This document shows positions 34,601-49,900 of a stretch of DNA of 64,000 nucleotides, one piece after another; the first letter of the stretch is position 1; each line of letters starts with the position of its first letter. Below the pieces are notes generated by a model. It made no database searches. It had not been told where the DNA came from and was given only the letters and a program-made list of their open reading frames with translations. The position numbers and the translations under genes are program-made. The stretch is from Channallabes apus (taxonomy: Eukaryota > Chordata > Actinopteri > Siluriformes > Clariidae), in the NCBI GenBank assembly GCA_030522415.1, contig CM060118.1, positions 28,957,151 to 29,021,150 on the forward strand, in the 5' to 3' direction.

Positions 34601-37600
34601 TATCTTTTGCATGCTACCGCAGTAACATTAACCCCTCACTGCTACTTTGATACTTTGTATGCCCAACCCTCCCAAATGTTTTTTTAACTATGTTTTAAAA
34701 ACATATACGTTTTGTGGGCTACAAAATGGACATTACAAAAAGTGTCAAATTTTTTATTTTATTTTACACATTTATTATACACTATTTGGAATAAAAAAAG
34801 TTGTAGTCCCTTTGAGTCTGTAAGGTCTTCAGTCTTTTATAAAATGCTCTCTTTTTATCACTAGAATTACTGACTTGTTTATTTTCTGGTGCAAGGCCCG
34901 AGGTGTTATTCATCTAAAAGCGTGATCTCACCTAATAACGTAAGGTTGGTTTCCAATCTCTGAGCAGATTCTATAAGTAGTTCTTCTCTGTTTTCAATAC
35001 TGGTTTCAGCAAAAGCATGCTCGGTTAGCCAGGCCTTGTACTCTGCCTCCTGTAGGACCTGTCAATCAACAGCAAACTTCCATGTTACCGACAATAGGAA
35101 CAAACAAAAAGGGAATATATTCTTACATTCCAGTTTTTCATACAATTAAAAGCCACATCGGTACAGACCAACTGTGACGAAACTCCAATTTCCCGTTTTA
35201 ATAAAACTGCTACCAGTTTAAAGAAGTGAAGAGGGGAAGTGAAAAAGTCGAAAACATACTCTTTTTGCAACACAGAGTGTTCGCAGGCCTTCCTTAGCAT
35301 ATTCATCTAGATGTTGCTGTGTTCGCTTCATGATCTCTCTAGAACTATGACTTTGATCTGAAAAATATACACAATATCACAACTGCGCCAAGATTACTGT
35401 ATATAATGAACATTATTTTAGGCATCATATTAATTCAATTCAATTTTATTTGTATAGCGCTTTTAACAATTGACATTGTCTCAAAAGTGCTTGTTTTTAT
35501 AAACAAGCCCTTGCTGCAGTTCTTAAAGAAATAGCAGGCACTTGCATTGCAAGACTTTTCTCTGGTATGAAAATCATGATGATCACTGATAATGGTAAAA
35601 TGACCAGAAAGTATGCTGAAAATGGCTGCTTTCACAAATACCTTCATGAAGCCAATATACAATAACCCATATGTTCTCTATATTCGCTAAATCCCATTAA
35701 TAATAACAATTGAACATTTGTGAAAAGAATGATATGGAGAGAAAACTCAAGTCTGTGAAAACCAAGCTAAAGTCATTTTGTACAAGGGTGAGTCAAAAAT
35801 TATTCACACCCTGGCTGCAGAATTTATTTAAAAAAATAATGTTTTAGAAAAGACAAATGCATAATTTTTGACATAATCCCCTTGCTTTTCAACATACTTT
35901 GTCCAGCTGTCAACAGGTTTTAGTATTCCCTAATTAACAAAATGTTTAAGCTGAGCTCCGAGCCACAAATGTGCCGCTGTTTTCACTTCTCCAATAGATA
36001 TGAATCTTCGCCTTCGTAGGGCTGCTTTCAGGGAACCAAACAGGTGAAAGTCAGTTGTCGAAGGATCAGGACTATTGGAAGAATCCAATCAAAGCTTTTG
36101 CAGATTGTCGACAGTTGGCAGAAGTGTGTGGACAGGCATTGTCATGAAATATTACAACGCCCTTGAACATCAGTCCACTGCAAAATATCATGAATTATAT
36201 TGAACAACCAAATGTATGGTTGTTCAATATTCCAGATTTAAAAAAAATATATTTGTATATTGCTTTTAACAATTGTCATTGTCGCAAAGCAGCTTTACAC
36301 AATCATAAGAAATTATGGAAGTTTGTTAATGCTATCAAAATGACTAGACCCTGGTAAGCAAGAAAACTCCCTGAGATGGCAATAGGAAGAAACCTTGTAG
36401 AGGAATCAGACTCAACAGGGAACTCAACCTCATTTAGATGATATCGGATAGTATGGATTGATCTGCAGCCATACCAGATGATGGTTAACTTTTGAACTTT
36501 TTCTTGGTGAGCGATTTAGGATGTTTCCGTTAGTGATGAATCCATGTCTCATCATCTGTAATGAGTCTCTTTAAGAAACTTTTATCTTCCTTAAAGTATT
36601 GATCCAAATTTTGTTTGCACCAGGTACACCACAAAAAAACTAATCACTGCATGCTGCTCTTCTTTTATGCAAATCTCAAGTGGGGCATTTATTTTTACTC
36701 GCACTGCAGTTACAAATAAACTGATGTTCACACCTGCAAAGCAGTGACTGGGGAGACACTGCTGGGAGAAAAGAAAAGCACTGATAAGACAGTACTGCCA
36801 ACAAAAGGATTAATATAACTAGAGTGCGGATAATCTTTGACTCACCCTTGTATATAGAAAACAGTAAATTACTTTAGGAGGGTTTTACAGACACGATCAC
36901 ATATTTAAACCAGTACCTATGTCAGGAAGATTCTCTGTCAATACTGATTACTAGGCTTGGGTATCGTTTGGGTTTTTTTCGATACCGGTGCCAAATCGAT
37001 ACTTTGAAAACGGTACCGGTGCCAAAACGGTGCCTGAACCGATACTTTTAAGCCAAAAAATTATAGTGGATGACTCAAGAATGAATTTTTATTGAACAAA
37101 AAATTTTATGCTTAAAATTTAACAATATATTAAAAGTTTAAATTATATATATGAATATGTAAGCTTCAAATTTTAGCAATTCTTTTGCAGAAATTTCACC
37201 ATATTTGCCTTTTCTGTCAAAATATGACACCTTTCCTGACTTATTGCCCTGCACAGGACATGCATAGCCTTCTTTACAATGGTAAATGGGGTCACTGGTG
37301 TAGTACTACTAGTACAGGCTGGAAAGCCATAATTATAAACAGAATCCATGTTACATTAGTTTTTTACAAATCGTTTGACTATTTGTTAGCATGAATGCAA
37401 GATTTGCATTTTGCTATTAACATTACATTATCCTACTACTAACCTGCGGAAAGTCTGCTGACGTCATCATAATCGGTGACTCGTTTTTGCTACAGTTGGT
37501 GTGACTGGGACTGAGGGTCGTCCACACTGATAGCGCCAGCTGTTGTCCACAAGCTGTTAAACACGGTGCCTCCGTCTGCTTTTAACTTTATTCCGTCTGC

Positions 37601-40600
37601 CCTCGAATGTTTCATTAGATTTAACGTGTTTCCGCCTTTACACGCAACTGCTGTAAGACATTCGCTGCACGTTGCGGTGCCGGAATCCTTTCTTGTGAAA
37701 TGCAGCCACACTTTCGACCGTTTAGTTTTAGGCATTTTAAAGAGAGTTGTTTACTTTAGCATGCTAAGCTATCGGTAGACCGCCTGCTGCCGTCAGAGCG
37801 AGTGTAACGTTAGTTACTGCATTCACGCGCATGTTGGATGGTCTCTCATTTCCGGATGATTTGTGCTTTTAATTTTTTTATTTAATCTAATAAACGATTA
37901 ATCTACAAAAATATATGAATCTAGAGAACAAATATTTCAATCGACAGTTCAGGCATTTAAGTGGCACCGAAATTCACGTTTCTGTTTCGGTCCGGTACAT
38001 ACCGGTTCTATAGGTACCGGTGCCGTATTGGCACAGGGTTTCGGTACCCAACCCTACTGATTACTGACTGTAGACACAGAAAGTCACACACCTGATGTCC
38101 CAGCCAGGTCCATAATGACATTGTCAGCTCCTTTGGTGTAGACCACCACCTGGCTGGTGAGTGGATGACGCACCACTACTGACATTCTCTTGCGGACGGA
38201 GTGGAAGGGCAGTAGGTGAAGCAGTGGCACATTGAGGGGCCCGGTGCCTGGCAGGGCAACTAGCAGCTGTTCCGGGGACCTGCCCAGCAGAGTGCAGCCG
38301 TACGCCCTTGCAGCCTGCACCAGTGCAGCCTCATCTGGACTCTCTGCCTCATACAGCAACTCCTCCTCTTCTTCTTTAACTTCTTCTTTATCATCTCCAC
38401 TGAAGTCCTGATCGAGATCCTCAATGTGGTGTGGCTGTTGAGGTGTGATGGCAGGGCTGGGTGATGGAGAAGGTGTAGGTGTGTGTGAAGGTGTATTGTG
38501 ACTGTGACGACCGGGGGAAAATGCGCTCTCAACAGGGGACAGTGAAAAGAGAGGGCGACTCATTTTCTGCAGAAGACTCTTCATCTCCTCCAGAGAGCGT
38601 AAGGGAGTGACAGCCATTGGTGTCTTCACCTGAAACAATCACATAAGCGTAGCTAAGGTTCATAACTCCTCCTATTATAACTTTTGTGTGATAACTGGAA
38701 TAAATACAAATGCTACAACTAATTAACCTCTAATCAAACAGATCCAACTTTGGTTTACAACTATTTCCTGTATCACCATGGCAAGAGCTTAAAAGCTATA
38801 AATGATATAGTTAAACTGTAGCATCTCTAGATTACAGGTAACACATGAGGAAATGGTTTACCAGAGAATAATAGAGGTATACTGTATTGAGCGAATCGTA
38901 CCACGTGACGGGGTAGACTGGGAGAGGACACCACCACAGTGTTGCAGACAACCAAGGCGAGAAAGAAGTCTAGGATATGTGAGAGTTCTGCAGCATCGTA
39001 TTTAACAGCAGGGCCTGAAAGAGCCCGCAGCTTTTTATGCAGCTGATCATCTGGAATCACTGCACACTCCTGAGAAAGATTTTCATGAACACATATTCAC
39101 AATCAAACAGGCAGATAAATAGAAAAAGATGTGCTTGTTATGATACAGTTTTCCTGGAACTTACCATGGCGCTGCTAAAAGCCCCAGGCACGTGATGGTG
39201 GAGTGTGTTATGTGGCGAGTGTGTGTCACAAGCAGCAGTGAGGGTGTTAATGGATAAGGCGCTCCGGTTGCAGCTGAGAGACTTCCTGGAGCTAGAACGC
39301 AGTGAGAGTGTGCGATCAGGTCGGCCAGCAACCTGCTCTACATACTGTTCCATTGATTGCGCTGGAAGTATACACACAGACACACACACACACACAGATC
39401 AGTAAGCAGTTCGATTTGAAGCTTAATTCTCACACTACTGGGCAACACATAAGTGCTGCTGAACCTTCTGAGGTGGTCTCAGATTGGTTTGTTTTCAGAG
39501 GGTTCTGAGTCAGTTTGGAATGTTCACATATGTGCAAAAAATGCTGACTAATCACGCTAAGCTGGCTTTGAGGGCTGAAAAGGTTTACACCACGTGCAAA
39601 TAACCCTGATTTTTTAAAATTATTAAACAACATACATATTGCTCCTCACACACACACATGCTCTCTCTCTCTCACTGATTTTGGGAAAAAAGTAAAGGAA
39701 CGCATTAAAGTTATTGTAAACTCAAGTTAAGAGTTTTTCCCGAATACTTCCAACACAGGTGGTAAAATGAATTGTTTCATCAGAGCAAATAGGGTTTTAA
39801 CACTGCCTATACTGGGATATGTCGATCTGGCAACCCTGGGTTATGTTATATATCACTTGATGTACTGTAAAATCTAGAGACGGCACAATTCTCAATTAAA
39901 TATTAACCCGTTTGGTACGGCATCTATGGTCCTAGAAGTTAGAAGAGCTGTGCACACAATAGATGGTGATGTATCTCATTTGCACAATCTGGCATTTATA
40001 AGCCGGGGGTAGCATAGTGGTTAAGGCACTGGACTATGGTTCAGAAGATCCCAGGTTCAAACCCCACAACCACCAAGTTGCCACTGTTGGGCCCTTGAGC
40101 AAGGCCCTTAACCCTCAACTGCTCAGATGTATAATGAGAAAAAAAAAATGTAAGTCGCTCTGGATAAGAGCGTCTGCCAAATGACTAAATGTAAATAAGT
40201 GTGGTTTTGAACTCTTTTTATAATAACATTAGGCAGCTATACAGCTTGTGTAGTTTAATCCACCACAGGCACACTACTAATATGTGTACGCTCCACAGTT
40301 TCTCTAATACCTGTGATGTGGCCTCAGTAATAGGTTGCCCTGCAGGCTACAGCAGCCCAAACAAAAGATTGTTTATCCAGCATGGTAAAGTTGGTCAACA
40401 AAAGATTGTTTATCCAGCACGGTAAAGGAAATTTAAAAGCTATAGTTATACATAATTAGATATATTTACATTAATACACCATATGCAATTGGATAATGCT
40501 AGGGCAAATCGTTTGTAGTATGTATAAACAAGCCAGGGAAGAAAAGTAGGTGAGGTAGTTCAACCAGTTCAAACCAATGAACAGCCACATGGATAAGTTT

Positions 40601-43600
40601 GTCGTCAAATACGAATGGGCTAAAGCAAAAGGCAAAACTCACCATGCTCGTTATGAGGGTACTCCTTGCCAGCGACAGTACACCGACGAAACAGCATGCG
40701 ATTTTCCGTCAGGGTCCCTGTCTTATCCGAGAACAAGTACTGGATCTGTCCCAGGTCCTCTGTGATATTCAGTGCCCTGCACTGTATACCAGTATCCAGC
40801 CTGGCATCATACAAATCTAGATCATTCTGAATAAAATAGATCTGTCCTAATTTTACTATTTCTATAGACACATACAGAGAAATGGGAATGAGAACCTGTA
40901 ACACAAAGGCAGAGATAGATGAGGATGTGAGAAGATTCACACAGTATCAGAACAAAAGTGCACAGGAGAAGTAGACTTTCTCAAACAAGGAATGATAATG
41001 TGTTGTGTTGGTCATAATATGGTGAAATGAAATGATGGATAAAAAAAACAATATTGTTTGACGATCGATATCATACATTAATTTAATTATTGATATGTAA
41101 TTTATCATGGGGAAGGAACACAGCTTGAAAAGGCACATCAATGTCAACGTTATCTAGTTAATCTAGCTAATCATCCTTCTTTTTTAAGTGGGAAGAAACT
41201 GAAGAACCTCACAGACATGGGGGCAACATGCAAAACTCACACAAATCCAGGTCTAAAGACAAACTATTATGGAAGGCTACTTGAAGCATCCATATTTTGT
41301 ATCACCACATTTCTCCATAACTTGTGTGTGCAAAAAAGGTGAAAGAAGCAGATGGAGGCAGTCAGAGGAAGGATGTTTGCGGTAGTTATAAATACAAACC
41401 TGCAGAACAATTATCATAGTCCAGAACATGTAGAAGGCAGTCAAAGCTGGGTGTGTGTCATCGGAGATCAAGAAGATAGAGTCCTTTAGGCCACTCAGCC
41501 ACACACCATGGCCTAATTAATAGCAACAGTCATTTAACAATGTAGATTGCAAGACGTATTCAAGAATAATTTGACTACACTTTATTATTTAAGCTGATGC
41601 ATTTTTAATGTTTTAGATGTATATGTGGGTGTGTGTGTGTATGCGCGTGTGTACAGTATGTTTGTGTTTGTTTTTGTTCCTACCCACAGCAGCAGTAAAG
41701 CACATCAGAAGTAGTAAGACAACACTCCAAATAATGTCTATGTTGAGTCTTCGCTCCAGTTTGCTTCGCTTATATCGTGGACCACTGTTATTCTGCATTG
41801 CTTTTGTCTCATGACCTACAAAAACACATACACATAGTTAAATGTATTCTCATCATGTATAAGGAAGTGTTCATATCCTTGTCAGTGTAATCCATTGTGT
41901 GTTTATGTGTTTATTCATTGTGCTCTACCTGCATAAACCACTATGCCAATCACAGTCTCAGTGTTCCTCACTGTACAACTCCTCAGTAGGAGATTTTCAT
42001 TATGCAATCCCACCCGAACTTTATCAGGGTGCTCCCTGAAAACACACACAGGCACACAGACAACACCATTTGTTAAGAGAAAGCAGGCAGACATATACAT
42101 TCATCTTCATGGGGCATTAAAGTCAGCCCAGGACTTAAAGACTTAAGTTTTTAAATGATAAAATATGTCGTGTTATGATGATCTCGACCGAGGTTGCTTT
42201 GAGCTCACTGCTGTCATTTCCATGAACATTCAGAGAATGGAAAGCCTGATCCTTAAAAACTGAAGAATAACTTGTCAACAGCTTGCGAAAGAGACGCGAC
42301 TTAATCATACTATGAAGACTATGGGAACTTTACGGACAATCATTCACGAATACAACTTGCATTAGCAGAACTAGGCAGAGTTATTGCCACAGGGGATTAT
42401 ATAGAGAAATAAAGGGAGTTTTTCCTCTCATAACTGTGTTATGGCATTCTATGGAAGCAAAACTCCTGGTTTGCCTTAAATGCCCCTCGATACAAAGCCA
42501 AAAATGACATAAGCCAATATCCACAAAATGACAAAAATAAAAATATGTAATTAAATAAATGTTTATGTGACAGTCTGGAAAATTCACATTTTAAAATTTT
42601 ACATTTTATTCATATTTTTATTTAAATTTCCTGAACTGAAATACGTTTCTCATTTACATGTACAGTGGTACATCGGCATACGAATTTATTCCGTTCCATA
42701 TTGCAAATATTCCTATAGAAAATAATGTAAATGAAATTGAAAGTGACATCATTTTCTTCTTGATGCTCTTCTTGATAACATATAGCGCAGCCCCATAAAG
42801 GGTTTTTATAAAGCTGTCGATTATTTTTTATATGACGTTGTGTACAGCAAGTCCCCGACTTCCGAACATTCGATGTACGAATTTCTGCAGATACGAACAG
42901 ACCAGGGATCGTGGAAGCAGATTGTTGACGTGACGTGAAGTTGACGTGTATTGTACAAGAAATAGACACTGCACTGCATCAGATACCAGTATTTACAAGT
43001 ACCGTATATATATAATATTTTCAGTGTGTAAGTGAATGTATAAAATGTCTAAAGTCCAATATATTGTATGTCTTTGCATATAGGGGTATGTGGAGAAATG
43101 AGTCGACCAATGAATCAATCTCGGGATAGAAAAGGGCTGTCCTGTAAAACTGTCCCAATGGTGAATAATCCTATTTTCTGCTGCATTACATTGTATATTT
43201 GTGTCAAATATGTATAAGATTCACTTTATTGGACTTGAATAAGTCCTTTATTGGAATGGAACTCGATCGTAAGTCTGGGACTTACTGTACTTTATAATCT
43301 GTTCCAATATGATATATTGGTCTTATTAATTTAAATTTAAATTTAATTATGGTTAATTACCTCATATGAGCGTAACATTCTTGGGACCCAAGGTGCTATG
43401 TATTCACTAAATCGTGCACAAAATGCAAAAAAACCCACAAAAAATGTGTAAACTTTGTTTGGCTTTCCACTGGCACAAGTTTTGACCAACTACTGGAAGT
43501 GCGCAAAACCAGAACGACTCGTGACAGGCTTGATTGCTTGTATGCCAAAACTGCTTTGCATTACAAAGCAAAATCCAGCCAAAATTGTAGTTTGTAAGTT

Positions 43601-46600
43601 GAAAATTCACAAGCCAGGTCGTTTGTATGATGAGGGTTCACTGGTTGTATAGCAACTATATGTAGGAAAAAATGTTACAAGCAGAAAAACAAGTTTTGGG
43701 CAAAACCAAAGAGATTGTTTTATCTCTTTTTGGTCTTTTGCCAGAATTTAGAGCATTCTCAACATGTGTCACACATATCTCAAATTTTTGTCAAAAAGCC
43801 ACACTCACATGTAGCCTCTAAAACGTCTTAGATCATCATTGGGGTTTTCGCATTCGATGCGGCTGCTGAAATTCTCTGGAGTAAATTCTGATCCCTGAGG
43901 CAGAAGCGTTCATACACACACACACACAAACACACACACAAAAATTTACTCACATTTATTTTCATAGTATGATTAAGTCATTACTATTAAGAAGGAGAAG
44001 CAAGCACAAAGTATTGGCTCACTTGTTGTAGCAGGTCTTTGACCACCTGTCTCTGCTTCAAATTAGTTTCTCCATCCAAGTTGGCAGTCTCAATGTGACA
44101 CACTCCATTTGGGTCAGACGAATGGAGCAGTACAATGTCAGCAGGGATGATCTCATTGCAACACAACTTCACCAGATCTCCCACACACACATCAGCCCAG
44201 CGCCTCTCCACGTAACACTGTTGTTTACTGAAACAAAAAGAAATATTTAAACATGAGTAGTCAGAACTGCGTTCTTTTACAGTACAAAAGACACAAAAAA
44301 ACAAGCATAAAGCACAAGCAATTTAACAGCAAAATGAGACAGCTCCAATGTTGCAGTTTTTAGAAAACCTTTTTTTTCTAAATGAAACAAGAAGACGGCA
44401 TCAAACTTTTCTTCGAATGACACGAGAGTGTTAAAAAGCACAAATGCAAAAATATTAGGTAAACAAACAAATTAGACAACAAATTACATCATGGAAGTAA
44501 GTATTGAGTTTGACTGCACACAAAACATTTTTAATTACAAAGACTGTTAAAGATCATGAGAACCATCATAAGCGATACAAGACCTTGTGCACCAACTCAC
44601 TACAGACTACTGAGACATCCCTTAATTTTTTATAACATTACAGTAATAGCAGATAGAACCAGATAAATTGAATGCTACTGCCTCAAACACTGTTGCACAA
44701 TGAAATTGAAAGTGACTTCATTTTCTTCTTGATGCTCTTCTTGATAACATATAGCGCAGCTCCATAATGGGCTTTTATAAAGCTGTCGATTATTTTTTAT
44801 GTGGCGTTGTATATAGCATGTCCCAGACTTCCGAACATTCGATTTACGAATTTCTGCAGATACGAACAGACCAGGGATCGCGGAAGCAGTTGACGTGTAT
44901 TGTACAATAAATAGACACTGCACTGCACCAGATACCAGTATTTACAAGTACTCTATATATAATATTTTCAGTGTGTAAGTGAATGTATAAAATGTCTAAT
45001 GTTCAATATATTGTATGCGTTTGCACGTAGGGGTGCGGGGAGAAATGACAATGAATTAGTCTCACGATAGAAAAAGGCTGTCCTGTAAAACTGTCCCAAT
45101 GGTGAATAATCCTATTTTCTGTTGCGTTACATTGTATATTTGTGTCAAATAAGTATAAAATTCACTTTATTGTTTATTTTACAAATGAATCCGACTTACA
45201 AATGTGCTCCTGGAATGGAACTCGATCGTAAGTCTGGGACTTACTGTACTTTATAATCTGTTCTAATATGATATATTGGTCTCAGTTGTGCTTTGCTACA
45301 CACACACTGAGTCCATCTTATGTTTCTTGTTCACAAATTGCTCATGCATATTTAAGGTCTCTCTGCTTCACCACAGTGCTTACACTACAGTATCCCAAAT
45401 AGTTTTTTTTAGTATATAACATGTTCAAAGAACATCCAAATTATGTCCTATGATAATGTCCCATTTTACAGAATGTATCACAGCCATTAAGTGATGCATA
45501 CTGTACTTGTTATTGATTACTGCTGAACTGACTGTATCTGTAGTTAATGAGTGTAAATGTCCTTTTTAGCTTAGACATTCTTCAAAAATTATTTGAACAC
45601 ATTCAAATCACTCACGCTAGCTAATATCTAGGCAGCATCTTTGCTTCACTTATCATGTGACAAAAAGAAGCAATGTGATTGGCTCATCTAGAAGCAACAT
45701 TTTTTGTTCCAAAATCGGATGTGTACAGATGTGTAAAGTTTGCTCAAAATTTGAAAGCTTAAAGCTTCTCAAATAAGGTTATATGGTATTTTTGCTACAG
45801 ACAATCTTATGTGTCAGAGAATAATATTTGGCAAAATTAGCAGCAGTCAGAAAATAGGGTTTAAATTGTTTAAAAATGAATTCTACAACAAAAACGCATT
45901 TCTGTAGTTATTACATTACTTATTACTGTAGTTATAAGTTTTAAAACGCAGCTTCAAATACACAAACGTGAATCCTGCCCATTATATCAGAACAAGTGAG
46001 TCATATTGAGCGAGGCATAAAAAGCTTAAAAAGCAATTCATTATGCAGCTTGAATATCTACTGGGTCTGAATCATTTATGACTATATATGACTTTCACAG
46101 GTTAACGTGTAGGAGTGCAGTTCTATTCGCAAGTCATGGTATAAAAGTAAACGATCTAACAATTACATGCTTTCATCCATCAGCCCTTAAAAATAACTGT
46201 GTGGGCCTCACCAACTACAAAATCTATAAATAAACTTAACAACCTATAAACAAATTTTAATTTCATTACATATTTCATTTATTATTAAATGAAATTAATA
46301 ATGTACTGTAATGTACGAGATTAATTTATCATCAAAAAGTATGACTGCCTCTATAAAAGCAGACCTTAAAAGCAGAGTTTGGTTTTCAGGAACACTCAAG
46401 TATGTCATTATGCCAAAACGAAAAGAATGTTGAAGCTAATCAGTCTGGCAAGGGTTTAATTGGCATCTCCAAATAATCTGAAATTCTACAAAATGCAAAT
46501 TCAAAAAGAAAACATCAAGTGCAACAATATTCTTTGGACTTATGGGACCAGAGTGAAGTTGTCTGGTCATCATGTACACAGACATGCCTTGCTTTGCAGT

Positions 46601-46949
46601 CACAAGACCTGGGAAACTTGCGCTGGGAAATTGGGAAATGTTAAAGTCCACTTTATTCTAAAATATTCTTGAGACAAATGTGAGACCAGATTCTTATTCC
46701 CATGACCAATTCTGCTAAAAACAAAAAAACCTCAGTGTCATAAAGACTTTGTTGTGGATTAACTATTAACTCAAATTCAATTCTCAGTTATCAGCATTAC
46801 AGAGCCCCTGAAATGTTATAAATGTTATCAATAATACATAAAAAAAATTCTAAAATGTTGTTTTCCTGTATATGGCAAAATAAAAACAGAATTAACAAAT
46901 AAGATATATAAAAAATATAGAAAATTTTGAATCATACAGCCTTCTTTAC

Positions 46950-46988
<39 letters not shown>

Positions 46989-49900
46989 CCTGCTCAATAA
47001 CAATGGCATATACCTACAAGCCACCCAGCCAGTACTTGAAAAGAATTTAAAGAATTAAAACAAGCCCGGCTGAGGGAAAAAAAAAAACGGTGTAAACCAG
47101 AAGTTTAGTAAGTGATTACTAAAATACTATTACTCTGGTAAAGTGCAAAATTAAATAAACTCAACCGAGAATAAAATAAAAGTATAGAAGAAGTATTCAA
47201 GAATATTACGAATGAAGCACCAATTTATTTTGTTCATTTATGAAGCAGGACTGAAAACTCCTGCTCTGAATGTGCTTCACAAAAGTTGTATAATTAATCT
47301 GAGATTACTGCTCCTAGGTCATTTGTTCACCTGTTATATAATTTACATGGCAGGTTGTTGGTCTGTCTGTCAGATTTTCTTCTTCGCTGATCTTCCCATA
47401 GGTCCTTTAGTGCTGTGACAGACATAACCAGTAAAATAGGTATGACTCCAATTTCTGGCTGAAATGCGTTTACGATAGGAACAAAATTGAGAGCAGCCAG
47501 GAAAATAAAATAGATGTTGCCAAAGCGGTGAAGTTGTTCAAACAGGTTCTTGGGGATAAAGGAGAGGAAAGTGTACTTAGTGGTCTTGATCTCATTCCTG
47601 CAGTACGTCCTCTGCTGACTGTCAACTTCTTCAGTATAAATCCAGCTTGGAACCACCAACCTCCTCTTCTTTGCCTTTATGTATCTTGGCATGTTGTATT
47701 CTAGAACTTAAATTTTAGACATATAAGGATGGACATTTAGCTCCCAGCTTCTTATCCTTTCTCTAAGAAGCTCTAGCGCCTGCACTGTGATCCTCAGTTC
47801 CTGTTGACAGACCATGTGTGTGACAGGTACAACTGCCACACCTGACCTGACGACAAGGCTAAAATACACAAAGCAACGAGTCATAAACCAGCATGGGTAG
47901 AGACATATCTCAAAGATATAGGAATTTATTGGTTGAGTAGCGCGCAACCTGCTGGCTCCTGAGAGGTTCGCTGCTATCAGAGCTGCTAACGATATATCAC
48001 ACGAACATGAACAAATGAAAGCTTAAAGGGAGATCACTGTGCAAAATAATATCATACATGCACATAATGTATAGGTCACATAAATTAAGCCTTTATTTGT
48101 CACATATACATTACAGCACAGTGAAATTTCTTCTTCGCATATCCCAGCGTAACTGGGGTCAGAGCGCAGGGTCAGCCATGATACAGAGCCCCTGGAGCAG
48201 TTAGGGTTGGCAACCTGGTGGAGCTGGGGATCGAACCGCCGATCTTCCGATCAGTAACCCAGTGCCTTAGCCCTCTGAGCTACCACTGCCCCACATACTC
48301 GATCTAAAAGCACTTTTGGTTATCCTTCTTGATCAAATGCATTGCATCATCCTAGACACTGGTGGAAACACTACAGTACGTGCTAATGTCACATAAATTG
48401 CAGATGATCGTTTATTTATTTTGAATCACAGAGAGTATAAAACAATATCAGAAACCTTTCTAGTCATTTATTTATCCACATACTGACCCACTGTATACAT
48501 TGGTGAGATTGTTGTTGATTTTCTGGTCATAGCAGTAGCGTCTGTAGTCCTCTATGGCATCTTTCAAGGCGATGACAGTGAGCACGACAACTAGAGGTAT
48601 CATGGTGATCTCCTTTTGAAAAGCCTCCACCACTGGAACCCAGTTTAGCAGGACCAGGAACAGGAAGTACAGGTTTGCTGCTCTGGAAAAAAAATACATT
48701 CTATTGTTGCAGTGCATTTACACTTTGAGATAATGTCACCAGTCAACATTTTATCAGTCATACATTCATTATTGGTTCATTTACGCTGTCATAGTTAGTC
48801 CTGTCGGAGTCTCTGCTTGCACTCTACACTAAATAGACATTCACGTTACACAATACAGTATGTGTACATTGGCTTAGCTAACTGCTCTCTCAATCTCTCT
48901 CTTTCTGTCGAGTTACACATGACACTCCTGAGTTGACATTGGCTAGTTTTATCCTTGTGCTTTTTTCTGTTGGAGTAGGCATTTTAGAACTAAATGCAAA
49001 TGTCTGGCTGACTAGAACAGATCCACCTCCACTATTTGCTTATATTTGGCTTTATCTACGTTACATATGATGGCAGCAAGCTTTCCAGTTCTTCTTGGTA
49101 AAAAGAAACCGTAGAACATGATACCTGTTCATTGCACTAAGCTATATTTGGTTTGTACAAAACCGAATATATGTATAGTTGGTGCTATACCAAATGGTTC
49201 AACTTTATTTTCATCATTTCATTATTTTCAATTTTTTTCAAATTGCAGAACTCTCAGATTTGTTGGCTTTCGTCAGAAGTGGCTTGCTTTTGGCCACTCT
49301 CTCATAGAGGGGGACCTGTGAAGATGCTGATATTGTTGAGGTCTGCTCCTAACTCAGACAGTGAGATCTGTAACCTCTTCAGTGTACAGTAGCTGACTTC
49401 TGCTGAAGCACCAGTTTGGTCGAATTATTAACGTGTCTGGGTTGTGTCCTAAATTTTCTGCTTTGTCAGTGTCAAAAATATGTCATATTTATGTAGTGTG
49501 TGCTGTTTCTTATTAAACACTAATCATAATGAATATTACTAAAACAAAGGGAATTTGCATAACATCTGCAGTTTTTAGTAATTTATTTTAGTAAAATTTT
49601 TTTTAATAATTATGAGAACATCCAGACGGCATGGTGGCATAGTGCTTAGCACCTCCCGGCTTCAGGGTCTGTGTGCATGGAGTCTGCATTGTCTTCCCGT
49701 ACTTGGTGGGTCCAATGACATGCAGATTAGGCTAATTGGCGTTCTCAAATTGCCCGTAGTGTGTGAATGAGTGTGTGAGTGTGTGTATGTGTCTGTGCCC
49801 TGCGATAGATTGGGACACTTATTGTTTTGACACCGAGTGTCACATCATCACAACTGAGCCAACGGTTTTTCTCTCTCTTGAGCTGCGGAATTGTAGGTAA

